Shown: positions 53,892 to 62,774 of the stretch, piece after piece | How the letters are laid out: each line of letters starts with the position of its first letter | Position numbering within the stretch: position 1 is the first letter of the stretch | Source of the DNA: Paracoccus fontiphilus | GTDB taxonomy: Bacteria; Pseudomonadota; Alphaproteobacteria; Rhodobacterales; Rhodobacteraceae | Length of the DNA: 64,000 bases | Direction: 5' to 3' | NCBI RefSeq assembly: GCF_017356265.1 | Contig: NZ_JAFNAW010000005.1 | Location: 1-64,000 of the forward strand | Program-made: the position numbers and the translations under genes | The notes under the pieces: model-generated | Told to the model about the DNA's origin: nothing | Database searches by the model: none | Seen by the model: the letters and a program-made list of their open reading frames with translations, nothing else

Positions 53892-54006
53892 GGCGTTCCT
53901 TTTGTGGCTGTGGACCCGTCGGAAAAGGTAGGCGGAAAAAAACGGTTGCGAAATCGGTGCCGACCCGGAAGACTTTACACGATTCCTTGAAAACGGCCTA
54001 TCACCC
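53892..54006. promoter_or_regulatory. Divergent promoter region, xdhA / LysR gene
   Basis: 115 bp between the divergent starts of xdhA and the LysR-type gene. This is the classical position for LysR auto- and target regulation. No clear T-N11-A palindrome could be picked out by eye, so the binding site is unplaced. Confidence 0.45.
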
Positions 54007-54900
54007 ATGTCCTATCTTGAAAGCCTGCGCGTCTTCGTCCGGGTTGTCGAACTGGGTTCGATCACCGCAGGAGGGCGGGATCTGCGGCTTTCCCCGGCAG
54101 TTGCCTCGAATCGCATCAAGGATCTGGAGAACCGCTTCGGGGTGCGTCTGCTGAACCGCACCACCCGCAAGCTGACCCCGACCGAGATCGGCCGCGCCTT
54201 CTACGACAACGCCCGCCGCGTGATCGACACCCTGGACGAGGCAGAGGCCCTGGTCTCCAGCTTCTCGGGCCGTCCGCAGGGGGTGATCCGCCTGACCGCG
54301 CCGCTTGGCCTGGGTCGGCGGCTGATCGCGCCGCTGATCCCGCCCTTCTGCGCCGAAAATCCCGGCGTCGATTTCCGGCTGCGCCTGTCGGACCGCAACG
54401 TCAACATCGTCGAAGACGCCATCGACCTGGCGTTCTTCCTGGGCGAGCCTGCCGATTCGGCACTGAAATGGCGCAAGATCGCGGATTGCCCGCGCGTGCT
54501 GGTGGCCTCGCCCGACTACCTGGCCCGGCACGGCACCCCGAAGGTGCCCGACGACCTGGCTGGCCACAACTGCCTGCTGCTGCGCTATCCGCGCAGCCCG
54601 GAATACTTCTGGGTGCTGCAGACCGAGGACGGTCCCCACAAGATGATGGTCGGCGGTCGCTTCGATACGGATGACGGCGACGTGCTGACCGGCTGGGCGC
54701 TTGGCGGCGAAGGGATCGCGAACCGGCCGCTGTACGAGGTCGCGGCTGACCTCAAGGCCGGCCGCCTGATCGAGGTTCTGCCGCAGAACCGCCCCCTGCC
54801 CGCGCAGTTCGGCGCCCTGACGCCCCACCGGCGGTTGCAGGACCCCAAGGTGCGGATGTTCGCGGATTTCGCGGTGCGGGAACTGAAAAAGCACTTCTGA
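54007..54900 (+). CDS. LysR-family transcriptional regulator, probable regulator of purine catabolism
   Basis: A 297-residue LysR protein. The winged helix is residues 1-65 (LRVFVRVVELGSITAGGRDL and IKDLENRFGVRLLNRTTRK), followed by an inducer-binding domain (GVIRLTAPLGLGRRLIAPL). It is wedged between the divergent xdhABC-guaD operon and the convergent puuD-uraH pair, so control of purine breakdown with a purine metabolite as inducer is likely by position; the ligand is not readable from sequence. Confidence 0.87.
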   Translation: MSYLESLRVFVRVVELGSITAGGRDLRLSPAVASNRIKDLENRFGVRLLNRTTRKLTPTEIGRAFYDNARRVIDTLDEAEALVSSFSGRPQGVIRLTAPLGLGRRLIAPLIPPFCAENPGVDFRLRLSDRNVNIVEDAIDLAFFLGEPADSALKWRKIADCPRVLVASPDYLARHGTPKVPDDLAGHNCLLLRYPRSPEYFWVLQTEDGPHKMMVGGRFDTDDGDVLTGWALGGEGIANRPLYEVAADLKAGRLIEVLPQNRPLPAQFGALTPHRRLQDPKVRMFADFAVRELKKHF

Positions 54901-54904
54901 AACG

Positions 54905-54924
54905 AAAAGGCCCCTTGCGGGGCC
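54905..54924 (-). terminator. Intrinsic terminator of puuD
   Basis: GGCCCC (54909-54914) and GGGGCC (54919-54924) pair across a TTGC loop; on the minus strand the stem is followed by TTTT. It lies seven bases past the puuD stop and also four bases after the LysR stop, serving mainly the minus strand. Confidence 0.75.
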
Positions 54925-54930
54925 AGGAAC

Positions 54931-56193
54931 TCACATCCCTGCCAGACTGGCCCCGCCCGCCGCGCGGAACCAGCGTATGATCTGCTCGCGTTCCTGCGGT
55001 TCCATGTAGGTCACGTTGGCCGGCGGCATGGCGTCGGTCAGCCCGGCCTGGACATAGATCTCCTTCGCGTGCCTGGCGATGTCGGCAGGGGTTTCCAGGA
55101 AAACCCCCTTCGGCGCGTGGTATATGCCCTCGTATCCCGGCTCGCGCGCGTGGCACATGGAACAACGGCCCAGAACGGCATCGCTGACCTGCTGGAAGCC
55201 CTCGGCCTCGGCAAAGCGGGCTTCCACGGGGGTCAGCGGACGCGCCTCGGCCTGTTCCAGCGTGTCCTGGTTCAGACCGATGGACGACAGCCACATCACC
55301 ATGATGAACAGGATCACCGTCACCGCCCAGGTCCACCACAACTCTCCCTTGCGGGCGTGCATGGTGTTGAAGAAGTGCCGGATGGTCACGCCCATCAGGA
55401 AGATCAGCGCCGCGATCAGCCAGTTGTACTGGCTGGCAAAGGCCAGCGGATAGTGGTTCGACAGCATCAGGAAGATGACCGGCAGCGTCAGATAGTTGTT
55501 GTGCGTGGACCGCAGCTTGGCGATCTTGCCGTATTTCGGATCGGGAGCCCGCCCCGCCTTCAGGTCCGCCACCACGATCCGCTGGTTCGGCATGATGATG
55601 AAGAACACGTTTGCCGTCATGATCGTCGCCGTGAAGGCGCCCAGGTGCAGCAGCGCGGCCCGGCCCGTGAAGACCTGCGTATAGCCCCAGCCCATCACCA
55701 CCAGCGCCGCGAACAGCAGCAGCATCAGCACCGTCGGCGTCTCGCCCAGCTTCGACTTGCACAGCGTGTCATAGATCAGCCAGCCCAAGGCCAGCGAGCC
55801 GGCCGAGATCAGGATCGCCTGCCAGGTCGCCAGATCCGCCTTGGCCGTGTCGATCAGGTAAAGGTTCGCACCCGCCCAATACGTGACCATCAGCAGCGCC
55901 GCGCCGCTGATCCAGGTCATGTAGCTTTCCCATTTGAACCAGGTCAGATGCTCGGGCATCTGCTCGGGGGCGACCAGGTACTTGTTGATGTGGTAGAAGC
56001 CGCCGCCATGGACCTGCCATTCCTCGCCATGCGCGCCCTTCGGCAGGTGCGGCGCCTTCGTCAGCCCCAGGTCAAGCGCGACGAAGTAGAAGGACGATCC
56101 GATCCAGGCGATGGCGGTGATGACATGGGTCCAGCGGACCGCGAAGGCCAGCCATTCCCAGATGACGATGTGGTCGGGGATCAGGTGCATCAT
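54931..56193 (-). CDS. puuD: Urate hydroxylase PuuD (membrane urate oxidase with cytochrome c domain)
   Basis: Oxidises urate to 5-hydroxyisourate. The 420-residue protein has an N-terminal membrane domain with about eight helices (AVRWTHVITAIAWIGSSFYFV first) matching the PuuD family, and a C-terminal c-type cytochrome domain with the heme motif CSMCH (about 348-352) and a Met ligand region near DAMPPANVTYM. So electrons go to the respiratory chain rather than to oxygen as in soluble uricase. Two adjacent Met codons open the frame. uraH is four bases upstream. Confidence 0.93.
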   Translation of the reverse strand: MMHLIPDHIVIWEWLAFAVRWTHVITAIAWIGSSFYFVALDLGLTKAPHLPKGAHGEEWQVHGGGFYHINKYLVAPEQMPEHLTWFKWESYMTWISGAALLMVTYWAGANLYLIDTAKADLATWQAILISAGSLALGWLIYDTLCKSKLGETPTVLMLLLFAALVVMGWGYTQVFTGRAALLHLGAFTATIMTANVFFIIMPNQRIVVADLKAGRAPDPKYGKIAKLRSTHNNYLTLPVIFLMLSNHYPLAFASQYNWLIAALIFLMGVTIRHFFNTMHARKGELWWTWAVTVILFIMVMWLSSIGLNQDTLEQAEARPLTPVEARFAEAEGFQQVSDAVLGRCSMCHAREPGYEGIYHAPKGVFLETPADIARHAKEIYVQAGLTDAMPPANVTYMEPQEREQIIRWFRAAGGASLAGM

Positions 56194-56197
56194 GGCG

Positions 56198-56554
56198 TCA
56201 GCTTCCGCGATAGGTGGAATAGCCGAAGGGCGAGACCAGCAGCGGCACGTGGTAATGATCGTCCCGCGACATGCCGAAGCGGATGGGGATCACGTCCAGG
56301 AAGCGCGGGCTCTCGGCCTCGACCCCCGTGGCGTCCATCCAGGCGCCCGCGTGGAACTCCAGCTCATACTGGCCTGTCGCGAACTCCGCCGCAGGCAGGA
56401 TCTGGCGGTCGGTGCGGCCGTCGTGGTTCGTGGTCAGCCGCGCAAGTTCGGTCCGCCGGTCGCCGTCAAGACGGAACAGCACCACCTCCATCCCTTCGGC
56501 CGGGCGGCCGCGCGCCGTGTCCAGCACATGGGTGGTCAGGTATCCTGGCATCAT
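56198..56554 (-). CDS. uraH: 5-Hydroxyisourate hydrolase (transthyretin-like)
   Basis: Hydrolyses 5-hydroxyisourate to OHCU, directly after PuuD. The 118-residue protein has the family landmarks: LTTHVLDTARGRPA at the N-terminus with the catalytic His, HDGRTDR, HYHVPLLVSPFGYSTYRGS at the C-terminus. The terminal YRGS tetrapeptide distinguishes these enzymes from true transthyretin. First gene of uraH-puuD. The next enzyme, OHCU decarboxylase, is not in the window. Confidence 0.95.
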   Translation of the reverse strand: MMPGYLTTHVLDTARGRPAEGMEVVLFRLDGDRRTELARLTTNHDGRTDRQILPAAEFATGQYELEFHAGAWMDATGVEAESPRFLDVIPIRFGMSRDDHYHVPLLVSPFGYSTYRGS

Positions 56555-56670
56555 CGCCTCCCCTTATTACCGCTGTTTTCTTGATAACCGATCTCCCTGC
56601 ACCCGCACGAGGGGGACCATAAGCAAGGTAGTCTTAAGATTCCGTAGAAAATCAGGCCCAATGCCCTTTG

Positions 56671-56734
56671 CCTTGGAACAAATATCCTCGGGGGGAACGC
56701 GCGGAACGCGCGTGGGGGGCAGACGGCCCCCCGT
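56671..56734 (-). repeat. Interspersed GC-rich repeat, copy 3 (diverged)
   Basis: Shares CCTTGG-N3-AAATATCC and a following G-run with copies 1 and 2, then has an extra GC-rich stretch and a GGGGGG/CCCCCC hairpin. On the minus strand it begins immediately after the stop of the amidohydrolase gene at 56735, the same placement as the other two copies. Confidence 0.65.
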
Positions 56735-58075
56735 CTACCCCGCCAATCGCGCAACGGCCTCTTTCGCGCGTGCGTTCAGCGCGTGCGGATCGGCGGTCAG
56801 CAGGCGGTGATCCGACACGACCGCCCTGCCCCCGACATACACCGCCTTGGGCCGGATCGGCGCGCAGAAGATCAGCGCCGCCACCGGGTCCCACTGGCCC
56901 GCGGCGGGCAGTTCGCTGACATCCCACAAGACCAGATCGGCCTGCATCCCCGGCTTCAGCGCGCCGATGTCGGACCGCCCCAGCACCCGCGCGCCGCCCA
57001 AGGTCGCGATCTCCAATGCCTCGCGCGCGCCCAAGGCGGCGGGGCCGTCCTTCAGCCGCGCGACCAGCATGGCCTGCCGCGCCTCCAGCCCCAGATGACT
57101 GCAATCGTTGGAGGCCGAGCCATCGACACCAAGGCCCACCGGCACCCCCGCATCCCGCATCGCCCGAACCGGCGCGATGCCGCTGGCAAGCCGAGCGTTG
57201 GAACAGGGGCAATGCGAGACCCCCGTGCCGGTGCGGGCGAACAGGTCGATCTCGGGCGGCGACAGCTTCACGCAATGGGCGTGCCAGACATCGTCCCCGG
57301 TCCAGCCCAGGCTTTCCGCATAATCACCCGGCAGCATGCCGAAATTGTCCAGCGAGTAGCGGATGTCCTCGTCGTTCTCAGCCAGATGGGTGTGCAGCCG
57401 CACGCCCTTCTCCCTCGCCAGGATCGCCGCGTCGCGCATCAGTTCCCGGCTGACCGAGAAGGGCGAACAGGGCGCAAGCCCCACCTGCACCATCCCGCCC
57501 TCGCCCGCGTCGTGGAAGGCATCCACCACGCGTTCACTGTCGGCCAAGATCGCGGTTTCGTCCTCGACTAGGGCGTCTGGCGGCAGGCCGCCCTTGCTTT
57601 CGCCGATGGACATGGCCCCGCGCGTGGCCGTGAAGCGGATGCCCACCTTCCGGGCCGCCTCGATGCTGTCGTCCAGGCGCGAGCCATTGGGGAACAGATA
57701 CAGGTGGTCCGACGAGCAGGTGCAGCCCGACAGCGCCAATTCGGCCAGACCGACCTCGGCCGACAGGCGGATGTCGTCGGGCGTCATGCGCGACCAGATC
57801 GGATAAAGCGTGCGCAGCCAGCCGAACAGCGCCGCATCCTGCGCGGCAGGAACGGCGCGGGTCAGGGTCTGGAACAGGTGGTGGTGGGTGTTGACCAGCC
57901 CCGGCGTGATGACGCAGCCGCCCGCCTCCACGATCTCGGCGTCCGCGCGCGGCAGGTTCTCGCCCACGGCGACGATCTTTCCGTTTTCCACCAGGACGTC
58001 GCCGCCCCGGATCTCGCGCCGCGCGTCGTCCATGGTGACGACCACATCGGCGTTCCTGAACACTGTCTTGGCCAT
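56735..58075 (-). CDS. Amidohydrolase, 8-oxoguanine deaminase type
   Basis: A 446-residue zinc amidohydrolase of the cytosine-deaminase-like clan. NTHHHLFQTLTRAVP (about 62-76), HTHLAENDEDIRY, WHAHCVKLSP and LGVDGSASND supply the metal and acid/base residues; CTCSSDHLYLFPNG is typical of the 8-oxoguanine deaminase/hydroxyatrazine hydrolase group. In a purine-catabolic cluster 8-oxoguanine (to urate) is the likely substrate, distinct from the guanine deaminase at 48.1 kb. A terminator separates it from the upstream permease gene. Confidence 0.82.
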   Translation of the reverse strand: MAKTVFRNADVVVTMDDARREIRGGDVLVENGKIVAVGENLPRADAEIVEAGGCVITPGLVNTHHHLFQTLTRAVPAAQDAALFGWLRTLYPIWSRMTPDDIRLSAEVGLAELALSGCTCSSDHLYLFPNGSRLDDSIEAARKVGIRFTATRGAMSIGESKGGLPPDALVEDETAILADSERVVDAFHDAGEGGMVQVGLAPCSPFSVSRELMRDAAILAREKGVRLHTHLAENDEDIRYSLDNFGMLPGDYAESLGWTGDDVWHAHCVKLSPPEIDLFARTGTGVSHCPCSNARLASGIAPVRAMRDAGVPVGLGVDGSASNDCSHLGLEARQAMLVARLKDGPAALGAREALEIATLGGARVLGRSDIGALKPGMQADLVLWDVSELPAAGQWDPVAALIFCAPIRPKAVYVGGRAVVSDHRLLTADPHALNARAKEAVARLAG

Positions 58076-58094
58076 GATCCCTGATCCTTCGTTG

Positions 58095-58122
58095 AAAACG
58101 GCGACGGTGGGTGCCGTCGCCG
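58095..58122 (-). terminator. Intrinsic terminator between the permease and amidohydrolase genes
   Basis: A perfect 9-bp stem CGGCGACGG (58099-58107) with 58114-58122, six-base loop, is followed on the minus strand by TTTT. It lies 26 bp past the permease stop and 20 bp before the amidohydrolase start, so the amidohydrolase is read through only partly or from its own promoter. Confidence 0.75.
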
Positions 58123-58148
58123 CGTGAAGTCTGTCGGACTGTCAGCAG

Positions 58149-59627
58149 TCAGTGGTCCGCGACATGGCCAGCCGCCCGCAACTCTTCCTCGTCCACATGG
58201 GCAGCGCCGTTGTAGAACCAGTTCAGGATCACCGCCGTGATCGCCGCCAGCAGGATGCCGGAATGGATCAGCGGGTGGATCGCGTGGGGCATCCACTGGT
58301 TGAAGTTCGGCGCCACCAGCGGGATCATCCCCATCCCGACCGAGATCGCGACGATGAACAGGTTGTGCCGGTTCGTGGCGAAATCGACGCGCGCCAGGAT
58401 CCGCACCCCGGTCGCCGCGACCATGCCGAACATCACAAGACCCGCGCCGCCCAGGACGGTCGTGGGCAGGCTTTCCACCAGCGCGCCCATCTTCGGGATC
58501 AACCCCAGCACGATCATGATCGCGCCCCCTGCCACGCAGACGAAGCGAGACCGGATGCCCGTAACGCCCACAAGGCCGACGTTCTGGCTGAAGGACGTAT
58601 AGGGGAAGGTGTTGAAGATCCCCCCGATCATCGTGCCCAGGCCATCGGCGCGCAGGCCGGCGGCCAAGGCCTTCTGCTCCAGCGGCTTCTTGCAGATGTC
58701 GGACAGGGCCAGGAACATGCCGGTCGATTCGATCAGCGTGACCAGCATGACCAGGACCATCGTGGCGATCATGATCGGGTCGAAGGTCGGCATCCCGAAG
58801 TGGAACGGCTTGATGACGGCGAACCATTCAGCCGAGGCGACCTTGTCGAAGTTCATCATGCCCAGCATGGCGGCGACCAAGCCGCCCACGACGATGCCCA
58901 CCAGCACGGCGATGTTCGACAGGAAGCCACGGGCGAACTTGGACACCAGCAGGATCGTGCCCAGCACAAGGACCGCGATCAGGATGTTCCGGCCTGCCGC
59001 ATACAGCGGGTTCTGCACCGTCGGCGCCAGCGTCACGCTGGCGGGCACGTTGCCTGCCGCGCGGGCGGCCTCCAGCCAGGCGGCGGCTTCGGGGTCCACG
59101 ATCTTGGGCGCGGTGGGGCCGACCTGCAGGCCGAAGATCCAGTTGATGCCGATGGGCATCAGGCTGATGCCGATGGTCAGGATCAGCGTGCCGGTGACGA
59201 CCGGCGGAAAGAACCGCAGCATCTTGGAAATGAACGGCGCGATGAGGATGCCGATGATCCCCGCCGCGATGATGGCGCCGAACAGCGCCCGCGCGCCCTC
59301 ATGCCCCGGCGTCGAACTGGCGACCGCCACCATCGGCCCGACAGACGCGAAGGTCACGCCCATCATCACCGGCAGCTTGATGCCGAACCACTGGGTCGCG
59401 CCCAGGCTCTGAATGATGGAGACGATGCCGCAGACGAACAGGTCGGCGGAAATCAGGAACGCCACCTCCTCCGGCGGCAGGTTCAGCGCGCGGCCCACGA
59501 TCAGCGGGACGGCAATGGCGCCCGCATACATGACCAGCACATGCTGGAACCCAAGCGTCAGCAGCTTGGGGGCGGGCAGCACGTCATCCACCGGATGCGT
59601 GCTGCCCTGATAGGTTGCGTCAGACAT
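58149..59627 (-). CDS. NCS2-family purine (xanthine/urate type) permease
   Basis: A 492-residue proton symporter of the nucleobase-ascorbate transporter family. It has about 12-14 membrane segments and the NAT landmarks QHVLVMYAGAIAVPLIVG near the N-terminus, SVGLVGVTGIRSR-like sequence (NVGLVGVTGIRSRFVC) after the conserved QN pair and the Glu in LIESTGMFLALSD. The NAT motif type and the purine genes beside it suggest xanthine or urate uptake. It starts 35 bases after bhcD on the same strand, so is probably the fifth gene of the bhc transcript. Confidence 0.88.
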   Translation of the reverse strand: MSDATYQGSTHPVDDVLPAPKLLTLGFQHVLVMYAGAIAVPLIVGRALNLPPEEVAFLISADLFVCGIVSIIQSLGATQWFGIKLPVMMGVTFASVGPMVAVASSTPGHEGARALFGAIIAAGIIGILIAPFISKMLRFFPPVVTGTLILTIGISLMPIGINWIFGLQVGPTAPKIVDPEAAAWLEAARAAGNVPASVTLAPTVQNPLYAAGRNILIAVLVLGTILLVSKFARGFLSNIAVLVGIVVGGLVAAMLGMMNFDKVASAEWFAVIKPFHFGMPTFDPIMIATMVLVMLVTLIESTGMFLALSDICKKPLEQKALAAGLRADGLGTMIGGIFNTFPYTSFSQNVGLVGVTGIRSRFVCVAGGAIMIVLGLIPKMGALVESLPTTVLGGAGLVMFGMVAATGVRILARVDFATNRHNLFIVAISVGMGMIPLVAPNFNQWMPHAIHPLIHSGILLAAITAVILNWFYNGAAHVDEEELRAAGHVADH

Positions 59628-59662
59628 TGCGGACCTCCCTTTCCACGGATGCCTCGTTTCGT

Positions 59663-60625
59663 TCAGATTTCGACTTCGATGGCCTTTCCCTGCTGTTTGG
59701 CCAGGTTGACCACGGCGGCCGCGACAGCCAGGTCCTGCAGGCCGACGCCCGTTCCGTCGAAGATGGTGACCTCCGCATCGCCGCGCCCTTCGTGCCTGCC
59801 GATGATGACCTGGCCTAGCGCGGTGATGTCGTCCGCCGATACGGTTTTCTGCGCCGCCGCGTGCTGGAATTCGCCGATGCCGACCGATTGGGCAACCTCG
59901 TCGGTGAACAGGCGCGCGCGGGCGACAAGGGCGGGGTCCAGTTCCTGCTTGCCCCTGGTGTCGGTGCCCATGGCCGCGATATGGGTCGGGCCCTTCACAT
60001 GCGCGTTCATCAGCAGCGGCGCGAAGGCCGAGGTGATGGAGATGATCACGTCGGCCTCGGCGCCAAGCCGGGGCAGGTCCACCGCCTCGAACGGCAGGCC
60101 CAGTTCGGCGGCGGTGTCGGCCAGGCGGGTCAGCATGGCGGGATGCGGGTTCCAGCCGATGACACGCTCGAAGGCGCCGAAGCGGACGGCGGCGCGCATC
60201 TGGAAGGCGGACTGGTGGCCCGCCCCGATCATGCCCAGCACCCGCGCCCCTTGCGGCGCCAGGTACTTGCTGGACACCGCGCTGGCGGCCGCCGTGCGCA
60301 GGGCGGTCAGCAGGTTGCCGCCGACCGCCGCCGACACGCGGCCCGTGTCCGGGTCGAACAGGAACACGGTGGACTGGTGGTTGATCAGCCCGTGACCCGC
60401 GTTGTTGGGCCAGTATCCCCCGGCCTTGAGGCCCAGCGTCAGTCCCGCCCCGTCGAAGCCGCCCTTGAAGCCATAGAGCGCGTCCTCGTGCCCGATGGCC
60501 TCGCGCACGACGGGGAAGTTCCGGGCATCCCCGCGCGCCATGGCGGCGAAGACCGCCTCGACCGCGTCGAACGCGGCCTCCGGCGTCATCAGGCCTGCGA
60601 TCTCGCCTTCAGGAACGACCCACAT
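59663..60625 (-). CDS. bhcD: Iminosuccinate reductase BhcD (ornithine cyclodeaminase family)
   Basis: Last step of the beta-hydroxyaspartate cycle: NADH-dependent reduction of iminosuccinate to L-aspartate. The 320-residue ornithine-cyclodeaminase/mu-crystallin-fold protein shows GLKAGGYWPNN, the TALRTAAASAVSSKYLA helix and the dinucleotide motif IGAGHQS (about 130). By sequence alone it could be an alanine or other imine reductase; the position after bhcABC decides. Its ATG overlaps the bhcC stop by one base (TGATG). The open frame extends far upstream inside bhcC and is not used. Confidence 0.93.
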   Translation of the reverse strand: MWVVPEGEIAGLMTPEAAFDAVEAVFAAMARGDARNFPVVREAIGHEDALYGFKGGFDGAGLTLGLKAGGYWPNNAGHGLINHQSTVFLFDPDTGRVSAAVGGNLLTALRTAAASAVSSKYLAPQGARVLGMIGAGHQSAFQMRAAVRFGAFERVIGWNPHPAMLTRLADTAAELGLPFEAVDLPRLGAEADVIISITSAFAPLLMNAHVKGPTHIAAMGTDTRGKQELDPALVARARLFTDEVAQSVGIGEFQHAAAQKTVSADDITALGQVIIGRHEGRGDAEVTIFDGTGVGLQDLAVAAAVVNLAKQQGKAIEVEI

Positions 60626-61803
60626 CAATAGGCCTTCCCGCGCGCCGAGACCGGCCACAGGGTTTCCACCTTGCCGTTCCGGACGCCCACATACCAGTCG
60701 TGAACGTTGCAGGTCGGGTCGCAATGGCCCGGCACCAGCCGCAGCTTGTCGTTGACCTTCAGCACGCCCTGCGGGTCCTCGACCACGCCATGCTCGTCGC
60801 TGCACTTGATGTATTTGACGTCGTCGCGGCCATAGACGAAGGGCAGCCCGCTGTCGACCGACTGCGCCTTCAGGCCCGCGTCCACCACCGCCAGGTGCGG
60901 CTTGGCGTGGGACATGACCGAGGTCAGGATGAACAGCGCGTTCTCCCATTCGCCCTGGTCGATGCGGCGGCCCGCCTTGTCGTGGATGCGGCCGTAATCC
61001 GCGTCCATGAAGGCATAGGAGCCGCACTGGAGTTCGTTGTAAACGCCCGAGTTGCTCTCGAAGTAGTAGCTGCCGGTGCCGCCGCCCGAGACCAGCTCCG
61101 GCTCCAGCCCGCAGGCCTTCAAGGCCTCCACGGCATCGGTGACCTGGGCGATGGCCGCGTCCAGCTTGGCCTTGCGGTCGTCATAGCTGTCCATGTGCTG
61201 CATCGCGCCCTGGTAGGCCTGGATGCCGGTGAAGCGCAGCCCCGGTGCCGCGTCGATGGCCCTGGCGATCTCCACCACCTCGGGCGTGGTCTTCACGCCG
61301 CAGCGGCCCGCGCCGCAGTCGATCTCGACGAAGCACTCGATGGTGGTGCCGTGCCTTTGCGCCGCCGCCGACAGGTCCGCCACGTTCGCCACGTCGTCCA
61401 CGCAGACGATGATCCGGCTGCCCAGCTTGGGCAGGCGGGCCAGGCGGTCGATCTTCAGCGGGTCGCGCACCTGGTTGGAGACCAGCACGTCCTTGATGCC
61501 GCCGCGCACGAAGACCTCGGCCTCGGAGACCTTCTGGCAGCAGACGCCGATGGCCCCGCCCAGGTCCATCTGCAGCTTCAGCACGTCAACGGACTTGTGC
61601 ATCTTGCCGTGTGCCCGGTGGCGCATCCCGTGCGCCTTGGCGTAATCGCCCATCTTCCGGATGTTGCGCTCCAGCGCATCCAGATCCAGGATCAGGCAGG
61701 GCGTCTGGATGTCCGCCTCGTCCATGCCCGGCAGGGCGGGCACGTCGAAGCCGACCTCCAGGGTGTCGAGGTTCACGCCATTCGACTTGATCGGTGCGTT
61801 CAT
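60625..61803 (-). CDS. bhcC: Beta-hydroxyaspartate aldolase BhcC (DSD1/D-threonine aldolase family)
   Basis: Condenses glycine and glyoxylate to (2R,3S)-beta-hydroxyaspartate. The 392-residue PLP enzyme has the alanine-racemase-like N-terminal barrel with the PLP Lys in RHRAHGKMHKS (about 62-72) and the C-terminal metal-binding HCDPTCNVHDWY with His and Cys ligands, as in D-threonine aldolases. The ATG at 61803 overlaps the bhcB stop (ATGA). Third gene of bhcABCD. Confidence 0.94.
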   Translation of the reverse strand: MNAPIKSNGVNLDTLEVGFDVPALPGMDEADIQTPCLILDLDALERNIRKMGDYAKAHGMRHRAHGKMHKSVDVLKLQMDLGGAIGVCCQKVSEAEVFVRGGIKDVLVSNQVRDPLKIDRLARLPKLGSRIIVCVDDVANVADLSAAAQRHGTTIECFVEIDCGAGRCGVKTTPEVVEIARAIDAAPGLRFTGIQAYQGAMQHMDSYDDRKAKLDAAIAQVTDAVEALKACGLEPELVSGGGTGSYYFESNSGVYNELQCGSYAFMDADYGRIHDKAGRRIDQGEWENALFILTSVMSHAKPHLAVVDAGLKAQSVDSGLPFVYGRDDVKYIKCSDEHGVVEDPQGVLKVNDKLRLVPGHCDPTCNVHDWYVGVRNGKVETLWPVSARGKAY

Positions 61804-62774
61804 GATGCCGTTCCTTGGGTCCAGGGCAGCCTGTCCAGATCGACATTGCCGCCGGTGATGATGATGCCGACGCGCTTGCCGGCGAATGCGTCGCGGTTCT
61901 TCAGGATGGTGGCCAGCGGCACGGCGCTGGAGGGCTCCATCACCACGCGCAGGTGCTTCCAGATCAGCTTCATCGCCTCGACGATCTCGGCGTCGGACGC
62001 CGTGTAGATCTCGGACACGTGGTTGCTGACGAAGTGCCAGGTCAGGTCCTTCAAGGGCACCAGCAGCCCGTCGGCGATGGTCCTGGGCGCGTCGTCGGCG
62101 ATGATGTGGCCTGCCTTGAAGCTGCGATAGGCGTCGTCGGCCTGTTCCGGTTCCGCCGCGATCACCTGCACCTCGGGCGCCAGCGTCGAAAGCGTCAGGC
62201 AGGTGCCCGAGATCATCCCGCCGCCGCCGATCGGCGCCACGACCATCTCCAGCCCGTCGGTCTGCTCCATGAACTCGCGCGCGCAGGTGCCCTGCCCCGC
62301 GATCACCCGCGGGTCGTTGTAGGGATGGACGAAATCGCCCCCGGTGCGGGCCTGTACCTCGGCGAAGGCCGCCTCGCGCGAGGAGGTGGAGGGTTCGCAT
62401 TCGGTGATGACGCCGCCATAGCGGCGCACGGTGTCCTTCTTGGCCTGCGGCGCGGTGCGCGGCATCACCACGTTGCAGGGAATGCCCCGCCGCATCGCCG
62501 CGTAGCTGAGGCAGGACGCGTGGTTGCCAGACGAGTGCGTCGCCACGCCCCGGGCGGCCTGCACGTCATCCAGGCCGAAGACCGCGTTGGCGGCGCCACG
62601 GACCTTGAAGGCCCCCGGCTCCTGGAAGTTCTCGCACTTGAAGAACAGCCGCGCGCCGGTCAGGTCGTTCAGATGGTCCGACACCCGCACCGGCGTCCGC
62701 CGGATGAAAGGCCGGATGCGATCATGCGCCGCCAGCATGTCCCCGTAGGTCGGAATGTCCATCGCCTCCCTCAT
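61800..62774 (-). CDS. bhcB: Erythro-beta-hydroxyaspartate dehydratase BhcB
   Basis: Dehydrates beta-hydroxyaspartate to iminosuccinate. The 324-residue fold type II PLP protein resembles threonine/serine dehydratases: PLP Lys in FKCENFQEPGAFKVRGA (about 62), SSGNHASCLSYAA as the carboxylate loop and the phosphate loop PIGGGGMISGT (about 185). The first ATG (62774) overlaps the bhcA stop by one base; a second ATG four codons later (MDIPTY) may be the true start, since the family typically begins about there. Second gene of the operon. Confidence 0.93.
   Translation of the reverse strand: MREAMDIPTYGDMLAAHDRIRPFIRRTPVRVSDHLNDLTGARLFFKCENFQEPGAFKVRGAANAVFGLDDVQAARGVATHSSGNHASCLSYAAMRRGIPCNVVMPRTAPQAKKDTVRRYGGVITECEPSTSSREAAFAEVQARTGGDFVHPYNDPRVIAGQGTCAREFMEQTDGLEMVVAPIGGGGMISGTCLTLSTLAPEVQVIAAEPEQADDAYRSFKAGHIIADDAPRTIADGLLVPLKDLTWHFVSNHVSEIYTASDAEIVEAMKLIWKHLRVVMEPSSAVPLATILKNRDAFAGKRVGIIITGGNVDLDRLPWTQGTAS

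Noticed and set aside
53892-54008. Upstream extension of xdhA by 39 codons
   Set aside because: It would cover the whole divergent promoter region and overlap the LysR start; the [2Fe-2S] domain begins normally from the ATG at 53891.
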